Below are positions 32,620 through 41,499 of a stretch of DNA of 64,000 bases, in pieces. The DNA lies in assembly GCA_900316985.1 (NCBI GenBank), contig ONFE01000007.1, positions 1 to 64,000 on the forward strand, given 5' to 3'. The translations under genes and the position numbers were made by a program. The DNA comes from an uncultured Prevotellaceae bacterium (GTDB taxonomy: Bacteria > Bacteroidota > Bacteroidia > Bacteroidales > Bacteroidaceae). The notes beneath the pieces are model-generated. The model searched no databases, was not told the origin of the DNA, and saw only the letters and a program-made list of their open reading frames with translations. Position 1 is the stretch's first letter. Each line of letters opens with the position of its first letter.

Positions 32620-34683
32620 ATGAAGACCCGCTTCCTGCTTGCCAGTCTGCTGCTGGTTCTCTTCCTGCCTTTACAGGCACAGCGTCCTGCCTATGGCAAG
32701 ATGTCGCCGATGGTCAGGAAAATGGTTCGTCAGCATGAACGTCAGCTTCGTCGGATGCCTGCTGCTGCACCCGCCCAGAACGAAACTGACGACTTTCATA
32801 CCTGCGTATTTATGCGCATCACCGAGAACGCCTCAGAAGTGATGGCCCTCCACCAGTGCCGTCCGCTGGCTCAGTATGGAGACATCTACATCGTCGACGT
32901 GCCCCTATCTCAGGTAAGTGTCCTTTCCTCCCTGTATGAGGTGAAGCGCATTGAGGCAGAGCCTATGTCGAAAGTACTGATGGATACCACGCGCATCATC
33001 GTTGGCGGCAAGGCAGCCAACGAAGGTCTCCGTCTCCCGCAAGGCTATACGGGCAAGGGTGTCATCATCGGTGTGGAAGACATTGGTTTCGACCTGACTC
33101 ATCCCACTTTCTACAGTCGTGACCTCTCCACTTATCGTATCAACCGTTTATGGGACATGCTCGCCGACGATGGCGACAACTCCACCTACGTAGGGACCCA
33201 GTTTACCACCCGTGAAGCCATTCTTGCACATGCTCATTCACGCGACGGACTCGACCAAACGCATGGTACCCATACCGCTGGCATAGCAGCCGGCAGCGGC
33301 TACACGTCACCCTATCAGGGCATTGCTCCTGAGAGCGAACTCTGTCTGGTCAGCAATGCCGTTACTGAAGATACCGTCTTTATCGCCAAGGAAGACTTCT
33401 ACCGATTCACCACCGCAACTGATGCCTTGGGCTTCAAATATATCTTCGACTATGCCGATGAAGTGGGGAAGCCCTGCGTCATCTCCTTCAGCGAGGGCTA
33501 TACCGACATGCTTCGCACCAGCAATCACCTCTTTTATGAAGTCCTCGAGCGCATGACGGGGCCCGGTCGTATATTCGTCACCGCCGCAGGCAATTCCGGT
33601 TACCTCCCTTCATACGTACTTAAGCCCCGCGGTGTAGAGTCGGCAGGCTGCTTTCTCCGCGACAACGGTAACCTGATACGCCACCAAATCAGTGCCAACG
33701 GCCCCTTTACCTTCCAGATCAGCATCTACGCCGATACTTCTTCACCATATATTTATAAGGCTAATACCGAGCAGATTCTGGAGCGCCCTGACTCCAACCT
33801 CACCGACACCATCCAGGTGGGCGGCGAGCAGTACGTCATCGACATCATCGCCTTCCCCAATCCTTTCGACGCTTTTGCCACAGGCTATGAACTGACCATC
33901 ACCGGCCCCAGGTATTTCGCTTTCAAAGTTCCTTTCTCCCTACAGGTGATAGGGAAGGAGAGCCGGGTGGAACTCCTGCGGATGTACGGCGAGTTCACCA
34001 CCAATGACCTCAATCCCGCACTCCATGATGCCGTGCTCGGTCACCACATCCTGGCACCCGCCAGTGCGCCTGCGGCCATCACTGTGGGTTCCAATGCCTA
34101 CGTCACGGGCCATTACAACTATCTCGGGGAGTGGAAAAACAGTAATGGCGGCGTTGATGGTGTACGGGCAGATATGTCAAGCATAGGCCCCACACTCGAC
34201 GGTCTTATCAAGCCCGATGTCATGGCTCCCGGGCAGAACATCATCTCCTCCTACAACAGCTATTATCTTGAGAACCACCCCCAGGCAGGCGATATAACCT
34301 GGGACGTAGAGCATTTCCAGTACAACGGGCGAACCTATCCTTGGAACAGTAACAGTGGTACCTCGATGGCCTGTCCTGTGGTGGCTGGTGTCGTAGCCCT
34401 CTGGCTCCAGGCCTGTCCTACACTTACTCCCGACGATGTGCTCCACATCATCGCCACCACTTCCACCCATCCCGATGCCACGCTCACCTATCCCAACAAT
34501 GAGTATGGTTATGGACAGATAGATGCAGCCGCCGGTCTCCGTTACATCGTGTCCACAGCCATCAGGGAAATGCCTGCCGACACTCCAGCAAGGCAGACCA
34601 CCTACAACCTCATGGGGCAGCCTGTTGGCAGCCACTATCGCGGCATCGTCATCCGTGGCGGCAGCAAATATACCCAAAAGTAG
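32620..34683 (+). CDS. Secreted subtilisin-like serine protease (S8)
   Basis: A 687-residue exported protease. A signal peptide (1-21) precedes a propeptide-like segment. The catalytic triad is D154 in GVEDIGFDLTHPTF (variant of DTG), H215 in THGTHTAG and the serine in NSGTSMACPVVAG near 579, with the oxyanion asparagine in VTAAGNSGY. A long insertion (about 330-500) forms a beta domain. The end (YNLMGQPVGSHYRGIVIRGG) resembles a short type IX secretion tail. Promoter -7 box TATCTTTG at 32567-32574. Next to a flavodoxin gene with a separate promoter. Confidence 0.88.
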   Translation: MKTRFLLASLLLVLFLPLQAQRPAYGKMSPMVRKMVRQHERQLRRMPAAAPAQNETDDFHTCVFMRITENASEVMALHQCRPLAQYGDIYIVDVPLSQVSVLSSLYEVKRIEAEPMSKVLMDTTRIIVGGKAANEGLRLPQGYTGKGVIIGVEDIGFDLTHPTFYSRDLSTYRINRLWDMLADDGDNSTYVGTQFTTREAILAHAHSRDGLDQTHGTHTAGIAAGSGYTSPYQGIAPESELCLVSNAVTEDTVFIAKEDFYRFTTATDALGFKYIFDYADEVGKPCVISFSEGYTDMLRTSNHLFYEVLERMTGPGRIFVTAAGNSGYLPSYVLKPRGVESAGCFLRDNGNLIRHQISANGPFTFQISIYADTSSPYIYKANTEQILERPDSNLTDTIQVGGEQYVIDIIAFPNPFDAFATGYELTITGPRYFAFKVPFSLQVIGKESRVELLRMYGEFTTNDLNPALHDAVLGHHILAPASAPAAITVGSNAYVTGHYNYLGEWKNSNGGVDGVRADMSSIGPTLDGLIKPDVMAPGQNIISSYNSYYLENHPQAGDITWDVEHFQYNGRTYPWNSNSGTSMACPVVAGVVALWLQACPTLTPDDVLHIIATTSTHPDATLTYPNNEYGYGQIDAAAGLRYIVSTAIREMPADTPARQTTYNLMGQPVGSHYRGIVIRGGSKYTQK

Positions 34684-34708
34684 GTATTCCTGCAAAACCA
34701 TCATTTTT

Positions 34709-34744
34709 AGGTATTGCCTGTTATTCATTTTCGCCGTATCTTTG
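34709..34744 (+). promoter_or_regulatory. Promoter with AGGTATTGC box, copy 2 (flavodoxin)
   Basis: A T-run, AGGTATTGC (34709-34717), 19 bp, then -7 box TATCTTTG (34737-34744). Identical box and spacing occur at 29285-29320. Leader of about 50 nt. Confidence 0.65.
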
Positions 34745-34801
34745 CAACCGAATTAGAAAGAATCTCATATACATAAACAAAGATACATCAACAAGACGAA
34801 A

Positions 34802-35287
34802 ATGAGTAAGACAGTAGTAGTTTACGGTTCTTCAACCGGCACGTGCGAAGCCATCGCAGAGAAAATCGGCACCAAACTCGGGGCCGAAGTAGTTAACGTA
34901 CAGGACTTGAACGACGACGTTCTCGCAGCCGACAACATCCTCTTGGGTACATCCACCTGGGGAGCAGGCGAACTGCAGGACGATTGGTACGACGGACTCG
35001 ACGTCATCAAGGGCGCTGACCTTTCCGGCAAGACCGTAGCCATCTTCGGATGCGGTGACTCAGCCAGTTACGGCGACACTTTCTGCGGAGCCATGAAGGA
35101 ACTCTACGATGCCGCCAAGGCTGCCGGTGCCAACGTCATCGGAGAAGTGTCCACCGAGGGCTACACCTTTGACGACAGCGATGCCGTGGTTGACGGACAG
35201 TTCGTAGGCCTTGCCCTCGATGACATCAACGAAGACGACAAGACCGACGGTCGCATCGATGCCTGGATAGCCCAACTGGGAATTTAA
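34802..35287 (+). CDS. fldA: Flavodoxin
   Basis: A 161-residue cytoplasmic FMN electron carrier. The phosphate-binding loop GSSTGTCEAIAEKI is at residues 9-22, followed by the isoalloxazine loops TSTWGAGELQDDWYD and GCGDSASYGDTFCGAM; these match long-chain flavodoxins. The gene is followed 32 bp later by a DUF2023 gene, a pairing typical of Bacteroidetes. It may replace ferredoxin under iron limitation, an inference from other bacteria. The sequence gives no Fur-type site. Confidence 0.93.
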   Translation: MSKTVVVYGSSTGTCEAIAEKIGTKLGAEVVNVQDLNDDVLAADNILLGTSTWGAGELQDDWYDGLDVIKGADLSGKTVAIFGCGDSASYGDTFCGAMKELYDAAKAAGANVIGEVSTEGYTFDDSDAVVDGQFVGLALDDINEDDKTDGRIDAWIAQLGI

Positions 35288-35319
35288 AAACAAAAAGCAA
35301 AAGAAAACGACAATAAACC

Positions 35320-35703
35320 ATGCAGCAAGCCGAGATTCTGCCCGCCGACATGAAAGTGCTCATGAACCATATCTACGAACTCAAGAAAGGAGTCCGCAAC
35401 ATGGTGCTCTTCACTTTCAATAAGCGCTATGAGACCTATGCCCGTACCCGTTTGGAACATGCAGGCATCGCCTACATCATCCAGCCCGTGGGCAATGAAC
35501 GCCTCAATCTCTTTTTCGGCAAGAAACAATGTCTCGATGCCATCCGGATGATGGTCAACCGCCCTCTCAATCAGCTCACTCCCGAAGAAGACTTCATCCT
35601 CGGTGCCATGCTCGGCTATGACATTTGTGCCCAGTGTGAGCGCTATTGTGAGCGAAAGGAGCGTTGCAACCACGATTGTGAGCATTGTCGCTGCGCACAA
35701 TAG
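35320..35703 (+). CDS. DUF2023 family protein
   Basis: A 127-residue cytoplasmic protein of the DUF2023 family, found next to flavodoxin genes in Bacteroidetes. The N-terminal 95 residues form a compact alpha/beta domain ([34 protein letters not shown]). The C-terminus holds seven cysteines and a histidine-rich motif ([20 protein letters not shown]), suggesting a metal or cluster site. A role as redox partner or regulator of flavodoxin is inferred only from linkage. A terminator at 35761-35789 ends the unit. Confidence 0.85.
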   Translation: MQQAEILPADMKVLMNHIYELKKGVRNMVLFTFNKRYETYARTRLEHAGIAYIIQPVGNERLNLFFGKKQCLDAIRMMVNRPLNQLTPEEDFILGAMLGYDICAQCERYCERKERCNHDCEHCRCAQ

Positions 35704-35760
35704 AAACAGACAAGAAATCTTGTTCGCTAAATAAAATTCATAATGTTTTTGTATAATAGG

Positions 35761-35789
35761 AAAGGGCTGTCCGTGAGGATGGCCCTTTG
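35761..35789 (+). terminator. Terminator after the flavodoxin/DUF2023 unit
   Basis: AAAGGGCTGTCC, loop GTGA, GGATGGCCCTTT forms a stem with a small internal mismatch. A decayed copy of its 5' arm (GGAAGGGCTGTCCGTGA) recurs at 36355-36371. Confidence 0.75.
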
Positions 35790-35956
35790 TGCTTTATGAG
35801 TACGCATTTACATGAGGGCAATCACTTCGCGCCCGCGTTGCCCCATCGTCGTTTAAGGGTGATTCAAGATTTCAAAACATACAAAAACAAGAAAGGCGGT
35901 CATGCTCTTTTTTTAATTGATTTGCAGCCAGTTATAATCGGTAAATCATTTATGGT

Positions 35957-36266
35957 ATGAAGAAAAACCAATTACTGTTTTTTACTGTTCGCGTGGAGTA
36001 CCGCAGGTGTACAAGTACAGAATACCGTACATAACATTTCGGCCGATATCAGCGATTTCGTGGTCCTAACAGATGACGTGTACGAAGTCATCCTGTAAGT
36101 ACGCTATTTCAGAACATACAATTTCGTGGGGACGCGAGTAGATGGTTATGAACAGCCCCTCGCTACGAAAGAGACCGCCGCCCTGAAGAAAGCCAGCGAG
36201 ACCCTGAAGGAACAAGCCTCCCGTGAAGTGTTCATTGTTGTTCTGTACAAGTTTGTAAAGGTGTGA
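35957..36266 (+). pseudogene. VanX/DdpX-like D-Ala-D-Ala dipeptidase relic
   Basis: A short exported-protein start (MKKNQLLFFT) shifts frame near 36000 into AWSTAGVQVQNTVHNIS, then DDVYEVIL, an in-frame TAA near 36096-36098, and VRYFRTYNFVGTRVDGYEQP followed by LATKETAALKKASETLKEQA, ending at TGA 36264-36266. The segment YEV-x-RYFxTYNFVGxRVDGYExP and the helix after it are characteristic of the N-terminal third of peptidase family M15D (D-alanyl-D-alanine dipeptidases). The zinc-binding catalytic part is absent. At least one frameshift, one nonsense codon and a large 3' deletion are needed to explain it. The assignment rests on my recognition of the motif, not on a search. Confidence 0.65.
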
Positions 36267-36598
36267 CAAAATAGTTGATGGTTTAAAAGTTTATAGTTTA
36301 TGGTTCTGTGTGTCGGTCAAGAGCGGAATTGAACTACGCCGTTTTTTATAATATGGAAGGGCTGTCCGTGATGAGTAGCATTCGCGTTTATGGAAGAGGT
36401 GGAGCCGTATGTTTTTGATTAACCACAGATTATTCTCTTTAAGGGGGAGGGAGTCCTTGACGGGCTTCCTCCCCCTTTTTTGCTCTACAGAGCATCAGAG
36501 GGTGAGAGATTATTAATTACCGTTAAATACGGTGGTACGCTTGTGGTTTTCTCTTTTTATTTTTATCTTTGCAATACAATATTTACAAAACTACTAAC
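36267..36598. other. Gene-free stretch with decayed hairpin copy, terminator and promoter
   Basis: 36355-36371 repeats the 5' arm and loop of the terminator at 35761 but lacks the 3' arm. A strong stem AAGGGGGAGG...CCTCCCCCTT with a T-run lies at 36441-36482. The -7 box TATCTTTG (36564-36571) serves the next gene. No coding sequence is seen. Confidence 0.6.
36441..36482 (+). terminator. Strong intrinsic terminator upstream of the secreted-protein operon
   Basis: AAGGGGGAGG (36441-36450) and CCTCCCCCTT (36468-36477) pair perfectly, followed by TTTT. It would end transcription coming from the VanX-like relic. Confidence 0.85.
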
Positions 36599-37564
36599 AT
36601 GAATATGAAAAAGTTTCTTTTATTTGCAGCAATTGCTTTGCAGAGTGTATATGCTTTTGGTCAGGAGTTTGTTGCCGGACTTATCACGCCTCCATTGGCG
36701 AAGCAGGTCATGTACGGCGGAAAGGAAGGCAAGTCTTATGCCGTGATTATCAACACCAATCTGAGCAAACGCGAGATTGTGAAGAAAACGACCGACTATC
36801 TGGTCAATTTCCAGTTCGTGGACAAAAAGGACCTGCATCTGGACGAGATCAATTCTAAGACTGCTGAATACGTGGTGCCTTTCGAATTTCCCCAGTTGTG
36901 GTACATCTCCGGCGTGTATAATATGAATCCACTCGTGTTCCGTGCCGACATTCGGTTTGAGTTTCATTCCAACGGCAATGTGATGATTGTGGCCCAGGAC
37001 CTTGACTCTTATTTACTGACCTTAAACAAGACCTATTATGACAAGCCTGAACAGCGAAGTAAATATGCGAAGAAGTATTATGAGGACGCTCAACTTTACA
37101 GCGCGAGCAAGGGACCATTCTCGAAGTTCTTGGTCTGGGGAAATCTGGGGCTTGACGGTATGTCAGAATTCTACCGCCAGTCGGATGAGTATTTCCAGAA
37201 TCTCTCAGAGAACTATCATCAGATTCTGAAACTTGAAGCGACTGGAGAAGGGCTGTTCCTGAACTACAAGGAAATTGTGGCCGAAGGCAGTAAGGTGAAG
37301 TTAGGCGGCAATGAAAAATACAGGCAGCATCAAAGGGATTTGGCAGGCCGGGATGCGTTGGCTGGTATGACGAATGCCAGATGGGAAAAGGCCGTTAGAC
37401 CAGACTTTGACCGTCTGTTCAAGCAGTTTGCCACGGCTTTGGGCGGACAGATTCAGGGTGTTGCCGAGGACGGTGAGCAGACCTGGACGCTGGTGGACGG
37501 AAAGGTACTTCCCGTTGACCCCAAACAGCAGAAGAAATACTTGAAAGACGGCCTTACTTATTGA
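36599..37564 (+). CDS. Exported protein of unknown function
   Basis: A 321-residue protein with signal peptide MNMKKFLLFAAIALQSVYAF and then a soluble body. The first part (YAVIINTNLSKREIVKKTTD, FVDKKDLHLDEINSKTAEYVV, then FRADIRFEFHSNGNVMIVAQ) resembles DUF4468-type envelope domains, a weak call. The C-terminal third is helical and charged. The -7 box at 36564-36571 excludes the in-frame ATG at 36569; 36599 and 36605 are both possible. It ends 2 bp before the ankyrin-repeat gene, so the two form an operon and may act together. Confidence 0.65.
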   Translation: MNMKKFLLFAAIALQSVYAFGQEFVAGLITPPLAKQVMYGGKEGKSYAVIINTNLSKREIVKKTTDYLVNFQFVDKKDLHLDEINSKTAEYVVPFEFPQLWYISGVYNMNPLVFRADIRFEFHSNGNVMIVAQDLDSYLLTLNKTYYDKPEQRSKYAKKYYEDAQLYSASKGPFSKFLVWGNLGLDGMSEFYRQSDEYFQNLSENYHQILKLEATGEGLFLNYKEIVAEGSKVKLGGNEKYRQHQRDLAGRDALAGMTNARWEKAVRPDFDRLFKQFATALGGQIQGVAEDGEQTWTLVDGKVLPVDPKQQKKYLKDGLTY

Positions 37565-37566
37565 CT

Positions 37567-39462
37567 ATGGACATGGAGATTATGAAGAATCAATTGCGCT
37601 TTTCCGTGTTACTGACGGTCATGCTTGTTTGTGGCGGATCCTGTCTGGCACAGTCGTTTGACACGCTGAAGAAGAACACGGCCAAGAAAAACAATGCGCA
37701 GTTGGAACAGTTGCTCGATGGCAATGATGTCAGCGGCATGAGTAACTGGCTCAGCAGTCATCCGCAGGAGGTGGATGACTGTAGTGCTTTCGCGATGCTG
37801 CCGAACGGGATGAAGAGTGCCAAACCGCTTATCTATGATGCCACTGAGCGTGCATTGGCTGGTAAGGTGAATCCTGAGATGGTGAAGACGGTGCTCAGGT
37901 TCAATCCTCAACTCATCATTCCCTATGACGGGAAGACGGCCATCTATCTTATCCTCGATTTCCTGGCCACCCACCATTCCAGGGAGTGCGTGAAGGCCGA
38001 GATGCTGCTGGGCTACTTCTTCCGCTATGAGAACTTCGACCCTGAACTTCGCTGCGGTAGGCTCCTGCCGCCACTTGCCTATCTCATCCGCACCAACTAT
38101 GAGCATCTGGGACGCCGCTATCAGGCGGGTTACATCTCCGACAATGTCATCAGGGGCTTCATCGAGCGTGGGGCTATCATTGACACCTATGCCAAGGATG
38201 GAAGCACACTGATGGCGTATGCCATCCAGACAGATAACAAGTACCTGCAGAAATTCTTCATCGACAACCATATCGACGTGAACCACGCCGACCACAAAGG
38301 GCATACCGACATCTATAATGCCATCAAGAAAAGAGATTTGGCTCTGCTGAAGAGTATGATTGACAAAGTAGGCGGCCAACTGGACATCAACTCGCTGCAG
38401 AACGATCCCGAAGAGATACGCGAGAACATAGACCTCTACAACTACGTGGCGGCTCACTGTGCCCCACAGGTGGCCACCTACAACGAGGCGACGCTCTTCC
38501 GCAGCAAATTCCCAGACAGAAAGCAACTTGTGCAGGCAACCTATGAACGTCTTTGTAAAGAGGAACTGGCTCAGGCGAAGGTATTTGGCGACGTGATGAA
38601 GGTGCGCGATCGCTATCCTTCGCTCTCCAAACTCACCGACCCTGCCAAACGTCGCATCTACGACCGCGACTGCAAGGCTTTGGAGCAATTGCTGACTAAG
38701 ACCCTGCGGCAGGCAAACGACCCTAATCAAGTGGCTGGTATGAAAACAGACCCCTCCGTCAAGGAATTTCTTGACAATTATGTGAATAACTATCAGTATG
38801 ACCCAGCCAACTTTGTACCGATGGCGCAGGAAATCAATACTTTCTATGATGTGCACCGTCACCTTTTCTTCGAATTTCCTTCACCTATCGGAAGAGCCCT
38901 CGCCAGTTTCTTGGGAATCAAGTACCACACAAGTGAGCCAATTTTCGAAGAATCCGTTGTGAATAACAGCAGGAACTCGCTGCGTATGGCTGCCTCATTG
39001 GCTTCCAAGACAAAAAGCCGCTACGGATTCTCATCGTTTTATAATACTGTTGCCCAAAGGGTAAAGGAGCGGGAAATAAGTTTGAATCACTTCCGCGAAA
39101 GCCAGTATCACCTTTACTGCGAAAAGAAAGTGGAATACCAAGAACGCCAGGCTCAACTCAGCCAGGAGATGGAAAGAGACAGAATTATGAAAACTCATGA
39201 GAATGCAAAAATCCCTTCTTATGAGACTGATGGTTGGGAAGAAGAGTTCCAACTTATTGGCAAGAACACGCCTTACATAGAAGTAAAGTTGAAAGGCACT
39301 TCGAAATCGGGCAGGATTTATTATTCGGAAGGCAGCGATTATCCATATTACTTCAGTAGTGGTCTCTTCTCGACCGAATCCTATAGAAATGCCTATGATG
39401 CCTGTGATGCGATGGCAGTCTATCTGGCCTATGGCGTGGTGAGAGAGATAGGACACGATTAG
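37567..39462 (+). CDS. Exported ankyrin-repeat protein
   Basis: A protein of about 631 residues. The signal peptide (KNQLRFSVLLTVMLVCGGSC) fits a start at ATG 37567 or, better spaced after GGAG, at 37582. The middle (about 190-290) has ankyrin-like repeats: RGAIIDTYAKDGSTLMAYAI, DNHIDVNHADHKGHTDIYNA and KKRDLALLKSMI. The remainder is helical with a Gln/Glu-rich stretch near 520-545. Exported ankyrin proteins usually mediate protein contacts, so a partnership with the upstream gene is inferred. A hairpin at 39469-39506 ends the unit. Confidence 0.75.
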   Translation: MDMEIMKNQLRFSVLLTVMLVCGGSCLAQSFDTLKKNTAKKNNAQLEQLLDGNDVSGMSNWLSSHPQEVDDCSAFAMLPNGMKSAKPLIYDATERALAGKVNPEMVKTVLRFNPQLIIPYDGKTAIYLILDFLATHHSRECVKAEMLLGYFFRYENFDPELRCGRLLPPLAYLIRTNYEHLGRRYQAGYISDNVIRGFIERGAIIDTYAKDGSTLMAYAIQTDNKYLQKFFIDNHIDVNHADHKGHTDIYNAIKKRDLALLKSMIDKVGGQLDINSLQNDPEEIRENIDLYNYVAAHCAPQVATYNEATLFRSKFPDRKQLVQATYERLCKEELAQAKVFGDVMKVRDRYPSLSKLTDPAKRRIYDRDCKALEQLLTKTLRQANDPNQVAGMKTDPSVKEFLDNYVNNYQYDPANFVPMAQEINTFYDVHRHLFFEFPSPIGRALASFLGIKYHTSEPIFEESVVNNSRNSLRMAASLASKTKSRYGFSSFYNTVAQRVKEREISLNHFRESQYHLYCEKKVEYQERQAQLSQEMERDRIMKTHENAKIPSYETDGWEEEFQLIGKNTPYIEVKLKGTSKSGRIYYSEGSDYPYYFSSGLFSTESYRNAYDACDAMAVYLAYGVVREIGHD

Positions 39463-39468
39463 CATGCA

Positions 39469-39506
39469 AGAATGCCACTCTGCAGATGTGCAAAGTGGCA
39501 TTCTTT
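39469..39506. terminator. Bidirectional terminator AATGCCACT hairpin, copy 1
   Basis: AGAATGCCACT ... AGTGGCATTCT arms with inner TGC/GCA pairing, then TTCTAG. It sits between convergent genes. An almost identical hairpin is at 42454-42489. Confidence 0.8.
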
Positions 39507-39525
39507 CTAGGTAATGACAGATGGC

Positions 39526-40464
39526 TTAATCTTTGGCTGTGATGACCTGACGCATCTTTCCTTTTTGGTTGGGGGTGTTGAGGTTCATCTCCATCACCAT
39601 TTTCTTCACCCACCCGTCATCGCCGATGTCATAGGTAGCCTTACGGGTCATGTCCATCTTGATGGTGCCGTTGGAAATCATGCCTTCAATCATTTCGCTC
39701 ATCTGCTCGGGATTGGTTTGTTTTGCCACGGATTCAGGCATCATGCTTTCCATCATTTTGATCATATAGGCCTTCATGGATTTCATGTCGACGTCGGCCT
39801 TGGTGTCCTGCACGATGGTTTTGCCGCCGTTGAGGATGGAATAGGTAGTCTTTGTCTTGAAGAACTGTGCATATATACCATCTTCCACCATGCCATTGGT
39901 GATTGTCTTTCCATTGAGTGAGACGATGCTGGGTGTCTGGGTGAATGATTCAAACAGATACTCGTCGGTGAACATCTCCTTCATGGTTGAGATAGCTTTC
40001 TGCATGGTGGACTTAAGCATCTCATTATCTTTCATTTGCGGGCTCTTGTTGATAATGGAATTGAATAATGAGTCTATCAGAGCATTGCATTTTTCTTTCA
40101 ATTCAGCTGAATTCTTGATAGCGGTAAGACAGCCTTTCTTGTCGGTGAGCAGTTCCACGTTCATGGAATTCAGTAGTTGCATGATGTCGGGTGACGAAAT
40201 GGTCTGCATCATATCAGTGGCGTCAATCTTGTTGGCCTTAGACATCATGTCGATTTGGAAACCGTCGGCAGTCTTGGAGACCACCTTGTAGGTCAACTCT
40301 CCCGAAACGTCCGCGGCTGCCGATCCTGGAGTGGTGGCTTCACCCTTGGAGATGTAGTTTTTCTGCATGCCCGTTTTGAGTACGGGTGCGATGGTCACAC
40401 TTTTCTGTGCCTGTGCCATGAATGCAATGAGCAACATGGCTGTTGTCAATAGATTCTTCTTCAT
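39526..40464 (-). CDS. Exported DUF6263-like protein
   Basis: A 312-residue periplasmic or surface protein. The signal peptide (MKKNLLTTAMLLIAFMAQAQ) fixes the start at ATG 40464, five bases after the anti-sigma-like gene. The body begins APVLKTGMQKNYISKGEATT and has long Met/Lys-rich helices (MKDNEMLKSTMQKAISTMKE; EQMSEMIEGMISNGTIKMDM) and a C-terminal sheet. It resembles DUF6263 envelope proteins, a tentative call. It is the last gene of the ECF sigma operon (42341 to 39526) and could be a main effector of that regulon. Confidence 0.65.
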   Translation of the reverse strand: MKKNLLTTAMLLIAFMAQAQKSVTIAPVLKTGMQKNYISKGEATTPGSAAADVSGELTYKVVSKTADGFQIDMMSKANKIDATDMMQTISSPDIMQLLNSMNVELLTDKKGCLTAIKNSAELKEKCNALIDSLFNSIINKSPQMKDNEMLKSTMQKAISTMKEMFTDEYLFESFTQTPSIVSLNGKTITNGMVEDGIYAQFFKTKTTYSILNGGKTIVQDTKADVDMKSMKAYMIKMMESMMPESVAKQTNPEQMSEMIEGMISNGTIKMDMTRKATYDIGDDGWVKKMVMEMNLNTPNQKGKMRQVITAKD

Positions 40465-40469
40465 TTTTT

Positions 40470-40940
40470 TTAATTTTTGGAGGCTATCAGGTCGTAGCTG
40501 ATGTTGTCGCACATCATGGAGCATCCCACTACTGCTGACTGGCCCCGATTGTTATTGTAATTGTTTAATTCGTTGTCTGTTACTTGTTCGCTCTTCGCCA
40601 TGACGGGCACATTGCGCACGATCTCGCGGGTGACGACCTTCGTGGTGAAGATGGTGTCATGGACCACTTCGCGGACGACCTGTGGCTCGTTGCTTCTGGC
40701 CATCAGCACTTCCTGCCTGAGTGAGTCGATTTGTGCTCGCTGGGCATCGTCGTTAGAGGGTGAAGCTGAGGGATGGACACCGAAGCCGAGCATGAATCCT
40801 GCGGCACAGGCTGCAGCTGCAATCCATGGCGTTCGGCTACGCTTGGTTTTCAGAGGATTTTCAGGCGTAGTAAGCCTGCTTTCCTGTCTTGCTCTGAGCG
40901 TCTTGGCTGCAGAGATGATATCGTCATTATTAATCTTCAT
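40470..40940 (-). CDS. Putative anti-sigma factor, single-pass membrane protein
   Basis: A 156-residue protein: a short cytoplasmic N-terminus (MKINNDDIISAAKTLRARQ), one transmembrane helix near 38-55 (PWIAAAACAAGFMLGFGV), then a periplasmic coiled-coil-like segment and a tail with VVREVVHDTIFTTKVVTREI. The start overlaps the sigma gene by 11 bp. The position directly after an ECF sigma gene and the topology suggest that it holds the sigma factor at the membrane, but no ZAS zinc motif is visible, so this is an inference from context. Confidence 0.65.
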   Translation of the reverse strand: MKINNDDIISAAKTLRARQESRLTTPENPLKTKRSRTPWIAAAACAAGFMLGFGVHPSASPSNDDAQRAQIDSLRQEVLMARSNEPQVVREVVHDTIFTTKVVTREIVRNVPVMAKSEQVTDNELNNYNNNRGQSAVVGCSMMCDNISYDLIASKN

Positions 40941-41499
40941 ATTCTTTCAGTTTATTTCGGATAATACTCATTGTCTTGTGAAGTCGGCTCTTGACCGTTC
41001 CCTCGGGGAGTTGCTGGATTTCGGCAATTTGCGGCACCGTGAGGTCTTCTTCGTATCTTAGGGAGAAGAGCATCCGAAGGGGAGGGGAGAGGGTCGTAAG
41101 CACCTGCTGGAGGGCTTCCTCGAGCCGTCGGCGGTCCATCTGCACTTCCACCTGACTCTCGGTGACGGGCTCGGCATCAAGACGGGCCAGATAGTCCTGT
41201 TCGTGTCCAAGATGTCGGTATTGGTTCTTGCAGTGGTTGTAGGCCATGGCAAACACCCATGTGGCTACGCTTTGGCCTTCCCGGTAGCGGAGACGCGCTT
41301 CATAGAGGTGCATCATCACGTCCTGTACGGCATCTGCCGCCCTTTCAGCATCTCCTCCCAGCTGACCGAAGAAGAAACCGTTCAATCGTCGGGCGTAGCG
41401 TCGGTAGAGTTCATCGAAGGCATTACCGCTGCCGCCCTTGACCTGCGTCATTAGCTCCTCGTCGGTTCTGTTTTTTGTATGTAGGTGGAACAGGGCCAT
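40930..41499 (-). CDS. ECF-type RNA polymerase sigma factor
   Basis: A 189-residue sigma-70-family factor of the extracytoplasmic-function class. Region 2 (about 23-90) contains NAFDELYRRYARRLNGFFF, AADAVQDVMMHLYE and VATWVFAMAYNHCKNQYR. Region 4 (about 130-182) has LSPPLRMLFSLRYEEDLTVP and an HTH at AEIQQLPEGTVKSRLHKT. It is translated from an ATG that overlaps the stop of the preceding gene by one base (TAATG), and overlaps the next gene. No TAnnTTTG box lies upstream of the operon, consistent with autoregulation from a sigma-specific promoter. Confidence 0.92.
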   Translation of the reverse strand: MALFHLHTKNRTDEELMTQVKGGSGNAFDELYRRYARRLNGFFFGQLGGDAERAADAVQDVMMHLYEARLRYREGQSVATWVFAMAYNHCKNQYRHLGHEQDYLARLDAEPVTESQVEVQMDRRRLEEALQQVLTTLSPPLRMLFSLRYEEDLTVPQIAEIQQLPEGTVKSRLHKTMSIIRNKLKEYED

